Under the pieces are notes generated by a model. The model ran no database searches, was not told the DNA's origin, and was given only the letters and a program-made list of their open reading frames with translations. The position numbers and the translations under genes were made by a program. Shown here in pieces: positions 24,257 through 32,126 of a stretch of DNA of 64,000 nt. The stretch's first letter is position 1, and every line of letters starts with the position of its first letter. Origin of the DNA: JALZAI01 sp038207565 (GTDB lineage: Bacteria; Actinomycetota; Actinomycetes; Mycobacteriales; Jatrophihabitantaceae); contig JBBQZQ010000014.1 in assembly GCA_038207565.1 (NCBI GenBank), positions 1 through 64,000 of the forward strand. Direction: 5' to 3'.

Positions 24257-24880
24257 TCAGCGCGTGGCGACCGTGTACCGCTCACGCCGGTGCGCCGGCT
24301 TCTCCACCTCGTCCACCACTGCCACCGCAAAGTCGGCGATGGAGATCCAGGAGCCAACGGGATGGTCCGCGCCGACCCGGTAGCCACCGGTTCGCTCCCC
24401 GTCGGTGATCTCGGGGGCAGGGGAGAGGTAGACCCATTCCGACCCGGGTCCAGTCGCCCGCAGCGCCTCGAGGGCCGCCGCCTGGGCAAGGGCCTCGGGG
24501 CGGTAGGCAGCAGGGTAGTCGGGGCGGTCGGCGAGGCGTCGGTCCTCGGAGTCGAGCAGGCTGCCCGCGCCGCCCACGACCAGCAGCCGGGTCGCGCCGA
24601 CTGCGCCGGCGAGACCCCGGATCGTCGTGGCATATTCGGCGGGGTCACTGCCCGGATCGCGGGGCGGTCCGATCGCCGAGACGACCGTGTCCACCTGGTC
24701 CGCCACCTGGCGCACCGCACGGGCGTCATTCACGTCGCCCTGCTGCCAGCCGGCTCCGTCGGGGAGCGGGCCGGCCGGTTCGTGCCGGCTCAGCGCCGTC
24801 ACCTCGTGCCCGCGCCGCGCCGCCTCGGCCGTGACCTGCGTGCCGATGTTCCCCGTGGCTCCGTAGACCGCGATCCTCAC
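24257..24880 (-). CDS. NAD(P)-binding NmrA/SDR-like protein
   Basis: 207 aa from GTG 24880 (AGAGAGGA 7 nt upstream). Rossmann entry RIAVYGATGNIG (2-13), then DVNDARAVRQVADQVDTVVSAIGP and LLVVGGAGSL; no YxxxK active site, as expected for the NAD(P)H-binding PF13460-type group. Such proteins often act as redox sensors or anthrone/flavin reductases; no specific reaction is assigned. Diverges from lepA. Confidence 0.85.
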   Translation of the reverse strand: MRIAVYGATGNIGTQVTAEAARRGHEVTALSRHEPAGPLPDGAGWQQGDVNDARAVRQVADQVDTVVSAIGPPRDPGSDPAEYATTIRGLAGAVGATRLLVVGGAGSLLDSEDRRLADRPDYPAAYRPEALAQAAALEALRATGPGSEWVYLSPAPEITDGERTGGYRVGADHPVGSWISIADFAVAVVDEVEKPAHRRERYTVATR

Positions 24881-25037
24881 GGCAGCGTCCTCTCTCGCGG
24901 CTTCGGTAGGTGCTGCCGTGCGACCATAGAGGAGAACGCAGGTACCCGAGCCGGAAAGTCCGCAGCGTGAGCGAACAGAGTGAGCGAACACATGTGGTCT
25001 GCCTCCGGCGGCTGATCAAAGTGGAGCGAGATCGGAC

Positions 25038-26885
25038 GTGAGTAGTTCGCCGACGACCGTCGGCCGTACCGATCCGGCGCGTATCCGTAACTTCTGCATC
25101 ATCGCCCACATCGACCACGGCAAGTCGACGCTGGCCGACCGCATGCTCCAGCTCACCGGGGTGGTCGACGCCCGCCACGCCCGCGCGCAGTACCTCGACC
25201 GCATGGACATCGAGCGCGAGCGTGGCATCACCATCAAGGCGCAGAACGTCCGGATGCCCTGGACGAGCGACGGCTCCGAACACGTGCTGCACATGATCGA
25301 TACACCCGGCCACGTCGACTTCACCTACGAGGTCAGCCGGTCGCTCGCGGCGTGCGAAGGCGCCGTCCTTCTCGTCGACGCGGCGCAGGGGATCGAGGCG
25401 CAGACGCTCGCGAACCTGTACCTCGCCCTGGAGTACGACCTGCACATCATTCCCGTCCTCAACAAGATCGACCTGCCGGCAGCGCAACCCGACCTCTACG
25501 CGGCGGAGATCGCGCACATCATCGGCTGCGATCCCGACGACGTGCTGCGCGTCAGTGCGAAGACCGGGGAGGGTGTGAGCGAGCTGCTCGACCTGATCTG
25601 CCGCGCGGTCCCGGCTCCGGTCGGGGCGGCCGACGCCGCCCCCCGCGCGATGATCTTCGACTCGGTGTATGACATCTACCGCGGCGTCATCACCTACATC
25701 CGCGTCGTGGACGGGCAGTTCACACCGCGTCAGCGGATCAAGATGATGTCCACCGGCGCCACGCACGAGCTGCTCGAGATCGGCGTCATCTCACCCGAGC
25801 CCGTGCCGACCGCCGGCCTCAGCGTGGGCGAGGTCGGGTACCTGATCACCGGCGTGAAGGACGTCCGTCAGTCCAGGGTCGGCGACACCGTGACCGACAT
25901 GGCCAAGCCCGCTGCGGAGTCGCTGGGCAGCTATCGCGATCCCCGCCCGATGGTCTATTCCGGGTTGTTCCCCATCGACGGTTCCGACTACCCGCTGCTG
26001 CGCGATGCTCTCGACCGGTTGCGGCTCAACGATGCGGCGCTGGTGTACGAACCGGAATCCTCGGCGGCGCTGGGCTTCGGCTTCCGGTGCGGCTTCCTCG
26101 GTCTGTTGCACCTGGAGATCACCCGCGACCGGCTCGAGCGCGAGTTCGACCTCGAACTGATCTCGACGGCTCCGAACGTGGTGAACCGCGTCATTCTCGA
26201 GGACGCAGCGGAGTATGTGGTCACCAACCCGTCCGACTGGCCGTCGGGCAAGAAGATCGCAGAGATCTACGAGCCCATCGTGAAGACGACGATCATCTCA
26301 CCGAGCGAATACATCGGCGCGATCATGGAGCTGTGCCAGCAGCGGCGCGGCACCCTGGGCGGCATGGACTACCTGTCCGAGACCCGTGTCGAACTGCGCT
26401 ACACGCTGCCGCTCGCCGAGATCATCTTCGACTTCTTCGACGCGCTCAAGTCACGCACCCGCGGGTATGCCTCGTTGGACTACGAGATGGCCGGCGAGCA
26501 GACGTCCGATCTGGTAAAGGTCGACATCCTGCTGCAGGGTGAGGCCGTCGATGCGTTCTCGGCGATCATCCACAAGGACAAGGCGTATGCCTACGGGACG
26601 TCGATGACGGCGAAACTGCGCAAGCTCATCCCACGCCAGCAGTTCGAGGTGCCGATCCAGGCTGCCATCGGTGCTCGGGTGATCGCCCGCGAGAACATCC
26701 GCGCGATGCGCAAGGACGTCCTGGCAAAGTGCTACGGCGGCGACATCACTCGCAAGCGCAAGCTGCTGGAGAAGCAGAAGGAAGGCAAGAAGCGGATGAA
26801 GATGGTCGGCCGTGTCGAGGTGCCGCAGGAGGCCTTCATCGCCGCGCTGTCGACCGGCGAGGTCCCCGAACCCGCCAAGCGGTGA
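25038..26885 (+). CDS. lepA: Elongation factor 4 (LepA)
   Basis: 615 aa. Translational GTPase with G1 AHIDHGKST (23-31), GITIKAQ (switch I), DTPGHVDF, NKIDLP, EF-G-like domains II, III and V, and the LepA-specific C-terminal domain ending KKRMKMVGRVEVPQEAF. It acts on stalled or pre-initiation ribosomes; usually dispensable. GTG 25038 with GGAGCGAG upstream. Convergent with a methyltransferase gene 29 bp beyond its stop. Confidence 0.97.
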   Translation: MSSSPTTVGRTDPARIRNFCIIAHIDHGKSTLADRMLQLTGVVDARHARAQYLDRMDIERERGITIKAQNVRMPWTSDGSEHVLHMIDTPGHVDFTYEVSRSLAACEGAVLLVDAAQGIEAQTLANLYLALEYDLHIIPVLNKIDLPAAQPDLYAAEIAHIIGCDPDDVLRVSAKTGEGVSELLDLICRAVPAPVGAADAAPRAMIFDSVYDIYRGVITYIRVVDGQFTPRQRIKMMSTGATHELLEIGVISPEPVPTAGLSVGEVGYLITGVKDVRQSRVGDTVTDMAKPAAESLGSYRDPRPMVYSGLFPIDGSDYPLLRDALDRLRLNDAALVYEPESSAALGFGFRCGFLGLLHLEITRDRLEREFDLELISTAPNVVNRVILEDAAEYVVTNPSDWPSGKKIAEIYEPIVKTTIISPSEYIGAIMELCQQRRGTLGGMDYLSETRVELRYTLPLAEIIFDFFDALKSRTRGYASLDYEMAGEQTSDLVKVDILLQGEAVDAFSAIIHKDKAYAYGTSMTAKLRKLIPRQQFEVPIQAAIGARVIARENIRAMRKDVLAKCYGGDITRKRKLLEKQKEGKKRMKMVGRVEVPQEAFIAALSTGEVPEPAKR

Positions 26886-26914
26886 CGCTGCGGCGGGTGC
26901 CCGGGCCTCGGTAG

Positions 26915-27751
26915 TCAGGCAGTCGCGCGCGCGAGGGTGGCGTACGTCGGCACCTCGACCACGCCGTGGTGCTCGAACTGCGAGTAGCGATCCTGCAGGC
27001 GACGATGCACCTCCTGCTGTTGATCGCTCGGCAGGCCGTCGAGGACCCCTGCGAATGGAGATCCCTTGACGGCGTCGACGAGGTGGTCGAGATCGGGCCA
27101 GCGGGTAGTCAGCTCGAACTCGGTGCTGACGACGTGCGGGAATGCGGCCTGATGCAGTAGCTGCTCGAGTTCGCGTGGACGCATGGTGAAACTGGTGACA
27201 TCCCACGCGTTCGGGAACGGTTCCGGCACGCCGAGTTCGAGGAACACCTCATGGAACGGGCCGAACGGAAGCATGCCGTCGCGTCCGGACCAGACCGCGA
27301 CGCCTGCCACGCCGCCGCGGTGCAGCACGCGGTGCATCTCCCGCAGCGCGGCGAGCCGGTCGGGAAAGGACGGCAGACCTTGCTGGCAGAGGGCCACGTC
27401 GAACTCGTCGTCGTCCCGGCCGAGGTCGGTGGCCGAGGCGACGGCGGTGGCGATCGGCGCGGACCCGTGCTCGGCCGGCCGAGCTGCGATGAACGCCGTC
27501 ATCACCGGGCTGATGTCGGTGGCCAGCACCCGTCCGCGGGGTCCCGCCCGCCGGGCTGCCGCCCGTGACACTGCACCCGTGCCGGCCGCGACGTCGAGCA
27601 CGATCGCCGCATCGTCGATGACGACCATGTTGAGCAGGAACTCGGCCCACGGTCCGAACAGGGACGGAACGAGGTAGCGCTCGTAGTTCTCCGCGGCGGA
27701 GCTGCGCGCGAACGCCTGGTCGCGCTGGGCCGGCGTCGCGTCATCGCTCAT
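26915..27751 (-). CDS. SAM-dependent methyltransferase (UbiE/class I)
   Basis: 278 aa from ATG 27751. Motif I VLDVAAGTGAVSRAAA, an acidic residue after strand 2 (ATDIS), FDVALCQQGLPSFPD (motif IV) and the post-motif REMHRVLHRGGV are those of class I methyltransferases of the Methyltransf_11/25 kind. Substrate unknown. A CATACT box lies 7 nt upstream of the ATG. A longer open frame runs upstream through the next gene but is antisense-like in composition and is discarded. Confidence 0.85.
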   Translation of the reverse strand: MSDDATPAQRDQAFARSSAAENYERYLVPSLFGPWAEFLLNMVVIDDAAIVLDVAAGTGAVSRAAARRAGPRGRVLATDISPVMTAFIAARPAEHGSAPIATAVASATDLGRDDDEFDVALCQQGLPSFPDRLAALREMHRVLHRGGVAGVAVWSGRDGMLPFGPFHEVFLELGVPEPFPNAWDVTSFTMRPRELEQLLHQAAFPHVVSTEFELTTRWPDLDHLVDAVKGSPFAGVLDGLPSDQQQEVHRRLQDRYSQFEHHGVVEVPTYATLARATA

Positions 27752-27876
27752 GCGCCGCAGTATGACTGCGGGCGCGGCGAGCGGCGTCCCCGCCCAACCC
27801 CGGGTTGGCCCCGGAGCAGGGTGCGCCGCGGCGTGTCGCCCTGCTACGGGGCCAAGACCGGCCGGTGCTAAGGGCC

Positions 27877-28845
27877 TCAGAACTCGAGCACGATCTTTCC
27901 GACCAGCTCGCCGGCCTCCATCGCCGCGAGACCCTCGGCAGCCGACGACGCCGGGATGACCCGATCGATCGAGGGACGCAGCCCGCTCGACTGCAGGAAG
28001 CGGATCAGGTCCGCGAGCTCCGACTTCGTCCCCATCGTCGAGCCCACGACCTCGAGCTGCAGGAAGAACAGCCGATTCAGCTCGGCGCCCGGCATGGCGC
28101 CTGATGTCGCGCCGGAAACAACGATCCGACCGCCGGGACGAAGCGACTTGACCGAATGCGACCACGTCGCCTCGCCGACCGTCTCGAACACCGCGTCGAC
28201 GCGGTCGGGCAGTCGCGCGCCCGATGCGAACGCCTCGTGCGCGCCGAGTTCGAGGGCGCGGGCCTGCTTGGCCTCGGTGCGGGCGGTCGCGTACACGCGG
28301 AATCCCGCCGCACGTCCCATCGCGATGCAGGCGCTGGCGACGCCGCCGGACGCGCCCTGCACGAGCATCGACTGGCCCGGTCGCAATCCCGACTTCACGA
28401 ACAGCATCCGGTAGGCCGTGAGCCAGGCCGTCGACAGACACGCGGCCTCGGCCCAGGACAGCTCGGCCGGCTTGGGCACCACGTTGCGGGACGGGACGAT
28501 CACGTACTCGGCTAGCGAGCCCTGGTGCTTCTCCGAGAGCAGGGTCCGCTTCGGGTCGAGCGTGTCGTCCCCGCTCCAGCCGGGCGCATTGACGACAGCG
28601 TGGACGACGACCTCGTCCCCGGTCGATTCGTCGACGCCTGCAGCGTCGCACCCCAGGATCATCGGCAACTGCTCGGCCTTGATCCCGACACCGCGAAGCG
28701 TCCACAAGTCGTGGTGGTTCAGGCTGCCCGCCTGCACCTTGATCCGAGTCCACCCCTGCGGCGGCTCCGGATCGGGACGTTGCTCGACTCGCAGCCCGTT
28801 GAGCGGGTTGTCGGGATCGAAGGATTCGGCGTAGACGGCAAGCAT
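27877..28845 (-). CDS. Zinc-free MDR-family alcohol dehydrogenase/quinone reductase
   Basis: 322 aa. MDR fold: N-terminal GroES-like domain (SLNHHDLWTLRG, LGCDAAGV) and NAD(P)-binding domain with the Rossmann-type VQGASGGVASACIAMGRAAGFRV. It keeps a proton-relay-like SLNHHD but lacks the four-Cys structural zinc lobe, so it is a quinone-oxidoreductase-like or zinc-variable MDR. ATG 28845 has a TAGGGT box 7 nt upstream. Lies 10 bp after the DUF6295 gene on the same strand. Confidence 0.85.
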   Translation of the reverse strand: MLAVYAESFDPDNPLNGLRVEQRPDPEPPQGWTRIKVQAGSLNHHDLWTLRGVGIKAEQLPMILGCDAAGVDESTGDEVVVHAVVNAPGWSGDDTLDPKRTLLSEKHQGSLAEYVIVPSRNVVPKPAELSWAEAACLSTAWLTAYRMLFVKSGLRPGQSMLVQGASGGVASACIAMGRAAGFRVYATARTEAKQARALELGAHEAFASGARLPDRVDAVFETVGEATWSHSVKSLRPGGRIVVSGATSGAMPGAELNRLFFLQLEVVGSTMGTKSELADLIRFLQSSGLRPSIDRVIPASSAAEGLAAMEAGELVGKIVLEF

Positions 28846-28852
28846 GGCCTCG

Positions 28853-28858
28853 ACCCTA
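28853..28858 (-). promoter_or_regulatory. -10 box for the MDR dehydrogenase
   Basis: TAGGGT on the minus strand ends 7 nt before ATG 28845 and overlaps the end of the DUF6295 gene. Confidence 0.45.
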
Positions 28859-29137
28859 GGCCGTCGCACTCTGCCCGGTGAGTTCGGTCGGGGCAGCAGC
28901 GAGGGAGGCCTGGATGGCAGTCACCAGTTCCAGCGCCGACGCGGCGGTGAGCTCGACGGCCACGCGCGCCGACGGCCCGCGGGACGGGTCGGCCAGGTCG
29001 ATGTTGAGGGTATGCCCGGCCATCGCATGCACCGGGTGGTCGAAGTAGGCCGTCGCCTCGCTGACGTGGAACCAGCTGCCTCCGGGGCCTTTGGCGCTGC
29101 CGTCGGCAGGGGCGCGCTCGGTCGTGTAGGTGCACAT
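28856..29137 (-). CDS. DUF6295-like small protein
   Basis: 93 aa opening MCTYTTERAPADGSAKGPGGSWF and containing FDHPVHAMAGHTLNIDLADP and VAVELTAASALELVTAIQASL. I recognise this MCTY-start pattern as the actinobacterial DUF6295 family; function unknown. The Cys/Tyr/Thr start and the HP/H motifs hint at ligand or metal binding (inference). It starts 3 bp after the broken dienelactone hydrolase, with which it was presumably co-transcribed. Confidence 0.75.
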   Translation of the reverse strand: MCTYTTERAPADGSAKGPGGSWFHVSEATAYFDHPVHAMAGHTLNIDLADPSRGPSARVAVELTAASALELVTAIQASLAAAPTELTGQSATA

Positions 29138-29140
29138 CGG

Positions 29141-29379
29141 TCAGCCTCCGAGGTGCGTCCGGTAGAAGGACTCGACGCGTTCCCAGCCGTCATTGGCGGC
29201 GGCCATCCGGTAGGGCGGACGGTCGGGCGCGAAGAACGCGTGGCCCGCGTCGTCGTCGCGATGGAGTCGTGCGGTCATAGCCGGGCATGTGATGGATGAG
29301 CACAACGCCGCGCGCACTTGTCCGCCGGCCGGGCTCGTCGGATAGGCCTCGATGTCGTCGCCGTCAGGGATTCGGTCAT
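29141..29379 (-). pseudogene. Gutted dienelactone hydrolase gene
   Basis: Three out-of-frame pieces of one alpha/beta-hydrolase remain in order on the minus strand: IPDGDDIEAYPTSPAGG (N-terminus), GVVLIHHMPGYD (first core strand and oxyanion turn) and, after a jump, GHAFFAPDRPPYRMAAANDG with ERVESFYRTHLGG (C-terminus, including the catalytic His). Each needs a different frame. Everything between HHMPGYD and GHAFFAP, including the nucleophile Cys, is missing, about three quarters of a normal 230-250 aa enzyme. ATG 29379 is out of frame with the first piece. Clear pseudogene; family from motifs. Confidence 0.75.
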
Positions 29380-29407
29380 GACCTGATCGAAGTACGTCCG
29401 GTTTGTC

Positions 29408-29413
29408 TAGAGT
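29408..29413 (+). promoter_or_regulatory. -10 box for the small membrane protein-MFS operon
   Basis: TAGAGT ends 8 nt before ATG 29422. Confidence 0.45.
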
Positions 29414-29421
29414 CAACGAAC

Positions 29422-29592
29422 ATGCCCCGCACCCGCCGTCCGTTGCTTGCGCTGCTGATCCTTCTCGCAGCGCTGCTGATCGGCTACGGCGTGCGTGCGG
29501 TGCGTTCGAACGATTCGACCGCGCCCAGCCCGGCGCCCAGTTCCGCTGTCTCCAGTTCAGGCGCATGGACGGGCGGGGGGGCGGGTCTGTGA
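29422..29592 (+). CDS. Small single-pass membrane or secreted protein
   Basis: 56 aa: MPRTRRPLLALLILLAALLI, a basic start and a strong hydrophobic segment (about 8-24), then a Ser/Pro/Ala/Gly tail. A -10 box at leaderless spacing and a GTGA overlap with the following MFS gene support it as real. It could be an accessory of the transporter. Alternatively it is the signal segment of a formerly longer secreted protein: actinobacterial secreted proteins such as T1/N1-type ribonucleases often begin this way and here the domain would be missing. Not recognised. Confidence 0.55.
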   Translation: MPRTRRPLLALLILLAALLIGYGVRAVRSNDSTAPSPAPSSAVSSSGAWTGGGAGL

Positions 29593-30830
29593 CCGCGACG
29601 CGCACCGGCCTCGTCCACCACCGCGACTTTCGGCTGCTCTGGGCGGGGCAGGCGATCGGCGACATCGGTACTGCGGTCAGCGCCGTCGTCATCCCGTTGG
29701 TCGCCGTCGTTTACCTGCATGCCCGTCCGCTCGAGGTCGGCGTCCTGTCCGCCTTGGAGTGGCTGCCGTGGTTGCTCATCGGCCTGCCGGCCGGGGTGTG
29801 GGTGGACCGCAAACGCCGGCTCCGGCTGATGATCGCCTGCGATCTCGTCCGCGCGGTGTTGCTCGCCAGCATCCCGGTCGCCGCCGCGTCCGGCGTGCTG
29901 AGTATCGGTCACCTGTTCGTCGTGGCGTTCGGGACGGGCCTGGCAACGGTGTTGTTCCAGGTCGCTTACCAGGCATACCTGCCGACCCTGCTCGAGCGCG
30001 ACGAGCTTGCCGAGGGCAACGCCAAGCTGCAAGGGACCCAGGCGGTCGCAGCAATAGTCGGGCCGGCCCTCGGCGGACTGCTGGTGCAGGCCCTGCGCGC
30101 CCCGTTCGCGTTGTTCGTCGACGCCGCCAGCTACCTGGTCTCGTTGCTCGCCCTCGTCAGCACGCACGCACGCGAGCAGACACCCGAGCCGTCTGTTGAA
30201 CGCAGCCTGCGCGCGGAGATCGCCGAGGGCGCGCGCCACGTGCGTGGCGACCCGCTGCTGCGGGTGATGACGATCGCCCCCGCAATCGGCAACCTGTTCT
30301 TCATCGGCTACGAGGCCATCGCGGTCGTGTTCCTCGTGCGGACGGTGCACCTCGAGCCATCTGCCGTCGGATTGCTGATGTCGACGGTGGGAGTCGGCGC
30401 GGTGCTGGGCGCTGCGGTGGCGCGCCCGATCGGGCGGCGGATCGGCACGGCGCGCGCTGTCTGGTTCTCGATGCTGATCAGTGCTCCGTGCGGCTTGCTG
30501 ATCCCGCTCACCACACGCGGACTGGGGTTGGTCTTCTTCGTCGCCGGAAACGTGCTCGTGCTGGCCGGCATCCTCGTCTACAACGTCACGATCCTGACGT
30601 TCCGTCAGAACTACTGCCCGCCACGCCTGCTCGGCCGGGTCGTGGCGACGATGCGCTTCGTGCTGTTCGGCGCGATGCCGATCGGCCCGTTGCTCGCGGG
30701 CGTGCTGGCCGAGACGCTCGGCACTCGGCCGGCACTGTGGCTGTTGTTGCTCGGTAACGTCCTGCCCGTCTTCGTTCTAGCGGCGTCGCCCCTGCGCCAT
30801 CTTCGGGACCTGCCCGAACGCCCCGCCTGA
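29589..30830 (+). CDS. MFS transporter (MefA/EntS-like exporter)
   Basis: 413 aa, 12 predicted membrane helices. HHRDFRLLWAGQAIGDIGTAVS at the N-terminus and GVWVDRKRRLRLMIACDLVRA (MFS motif A, loop 2-3) are those of the drug- or siderophore-exporting MFS_3 branch. The acidic-basic central loop (HAREQTPEPSVERSL) separates the two bundles. Substrate unknown. GTG 29589 overlaps the small upstream gene. Confidence 0.87.
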   Translation: MTATRTGLVHHRDFRLLWAGQAIGDIGTAVSAVVIPLVAVVYLHARPLEVGVLSALEWLPWLLIGLPAGVWVDRKRRLRLMIACDLVRAVLLASIPVAAASGVLSIGHLFVVAFGTGLATVLFQVAYQAYLPTLLERDELAEGNAKLQGTQAVAAIVGPALGGLLVQALRAPFALFVDAASYLVSLLALVSTHAREQTPEPSVERSLRAEIAEGARHVRGDPLLRVMTIAPAIGNLFFIGYEAIAVVFLVRTVHLEPSAVGLLMSTVGVGAVLGAAVARPIGRRIGTARAVWFSMLISAPCGLLIPLTTRGLGLVFFVAGNVLVLAGILVYNVTILTFRQNYCPPRLLGRVVATMRFVLFGAMPIGPLLAGVLAETLGTRPALWLLLLGNVLPVFVLAASPLRHLRDLPERPA

Positions 30831-30866
30831 CGGGTTGCGCCGAACTGCTGGCGCACACTGGTGGGC

Positions 30867-32105
30867 GTGCCTGCAGCGCTACCTCACGGCGACCTGCCGC
30901 CCCCCGACGGCCGGTTGCGGCGGACCACGCTCGACGCGGCCTGGGGGGTGCCGTTCGGCGTGTACGTCCACGTGCCGTTCTGCGAGACCCGCTGCGGGTA
31001 TTGCGATTTCAACACCTACACCGCGGCCGAGCTGGGTAACGGGGTGAGCCGGGGCAGTTACGCCGACACTGTGCTCGCGGAGATCCGGCTGGCGGGCAGC
31101 GTGCTCGGCGACGGGGACGTGCTGGGCGAGCGCATCCCGCCGGTCTCGACGATCTTCTTCGGCGGCGGCACGCCTACCCTGCTGCCGGCCGAGCACCTCG
31201 GGCTGATCATCGCCGAGATCGGCGAGCAGTTCGGCCTGGCTGCCGATGTCGAGATCACGACCGAGGCGAATCCGGAGACGGTCGCGCCCGGCTATCTCGG
31301 CAAGCTGCGCGAGGCCGGGTTCACGCGGATCTCGCTGGGCATGCAGTCGGCGGTCCCCCGCGTGCTCGACGTGCTCGACCGCAGGCACCGGCCGGGACGT
31401 CCCGAGCAGGCCGTGGCCGAAGCACGCGGTGCGGGCTTCGAGCACGTCAACCTCGATCTGATCTACGGCGCGCCGTACGAGACGGATGCCGACTGGCAGG
31501 CTTCGCTCGACGCGGCGATCGGTGCCGGGCCGGACCACATCAGCGCCTACGCGCTGGTCGTAGAGGAGGGGACGGCGCTGGCGCGCCAGGTGACGTCCGG
31601 CGTGGTGCCCGCACCGGACGACGACGTGCTGGCCGACCGGTACGTGCTCGCCGACGAGACGCTGCGGGCAGCGGGTTACGAGTGGTACGAGGTGTCGAAC
31701 TGGGCGCGCACGCCGGGCGCGCGGTGCCGGCACAACGAGCTTTACTGGACCGACTCGAACTGGTGGGGGATCGGCCCCGGCGCGCACAGCCACGTGTCCG
31801 GCGTGCGGTGGTGGAACGTCAAGCACCCCGTCCGGTACACCGCGTTGCTGCAGTCCGGGCAGAGCCCCGCCGCCGGACGCGAGACCCTCGGTCCCGGCGC
31901 GCGCTACACCGAGAAGGTGATGCTCGGCGTCCGGATGCGCGGCGGGCTACCGACTTACGACCTGACCGAGCAGGCACGCGGCAGCGTCGGGCAGCTCGTG
32001 TCCTGGGGACTGCTAGACCCCGATGCATCTCGCGACGGTCGGGTAGTGCTCACGCAGCGCGGCCGGCTGATGGCCGATGCCGTGGTGCGCGAGCTACTAC
32101 CCTGA
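30867..32105 (+). CDS. hemW: Radical SAM heme chaperone HemW
   Basis: 412 aa. 4Fe-4S/SAM motif CETRCGYC (39-46) right after YVHVPF, GGGTPTLL, LGMQSAVPRVLDVLDRRH and EVSNWARTPGARCRHNELYW; C-terminal HemN_C domain. The CxxxCxxC spacing plus the absence of a second N-terminal Cys region assigns it to HemW (heme-binding chaperone) rather than the coproporphyrinogen oxidase HemN. GTG 30867 (CACACT 7 nt upstream) is preferred to GTG 30861. Ends 21 bp before the convergent amylase pseudogene. Confidence 0.91.
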   Translation: MPAALPHGDLPPPDGRLRRTTLDAAWGVPFGVYVHVPFCETRCGYCDFNTYTAAELGNGVSRGSYADTVLAEIRLAGSVLGDGDVLGERIPPVSTIFFGGGTPTLLPAEHLGLIIAEIGEQFGLAADVEITTEANPETVAPGYLGKLREAGFTRISLGMQSAVPRVLDVLDRRHRPGRPEQAVAEARGAGFEHVNLDLIYGAPYETDADWQASLDAAIGAGPDHISAYALVVEEGTALARQVTSGVVPAPDDDVLADRYVLADETLRAAGYEWYEVSNWARTPGARCRHNELYWTDSNWWGIGPGAHSHVSGVRWWNVKHPVRYTALLQSGQSPAAGRETLGPGARYTEKVMLGVRMRGGLPTYDLTEQARGSVGQLVSWGLLDPDASRDGRVVLTQRGRLMADAVVRELLP

Positions 32106-32126
32106 CCTTCCCGCCCGCAGGACCGA

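Noticed and set aside
22952..24383. Plus-strand frame of about 480 codons over the rpsT region
   Set aside because: It covers S20 and two minus-strand genes in antisense; Arg/Ala/Ser-rich with no domain.
26915..28753. Single long minus-strand frame joining the methyltransferase to sequence upstream
   Set aside because: The upstream part is the off-frame of the MDR dehydrogenase; the methyltransferase starts at 27751 with its own -10 box.
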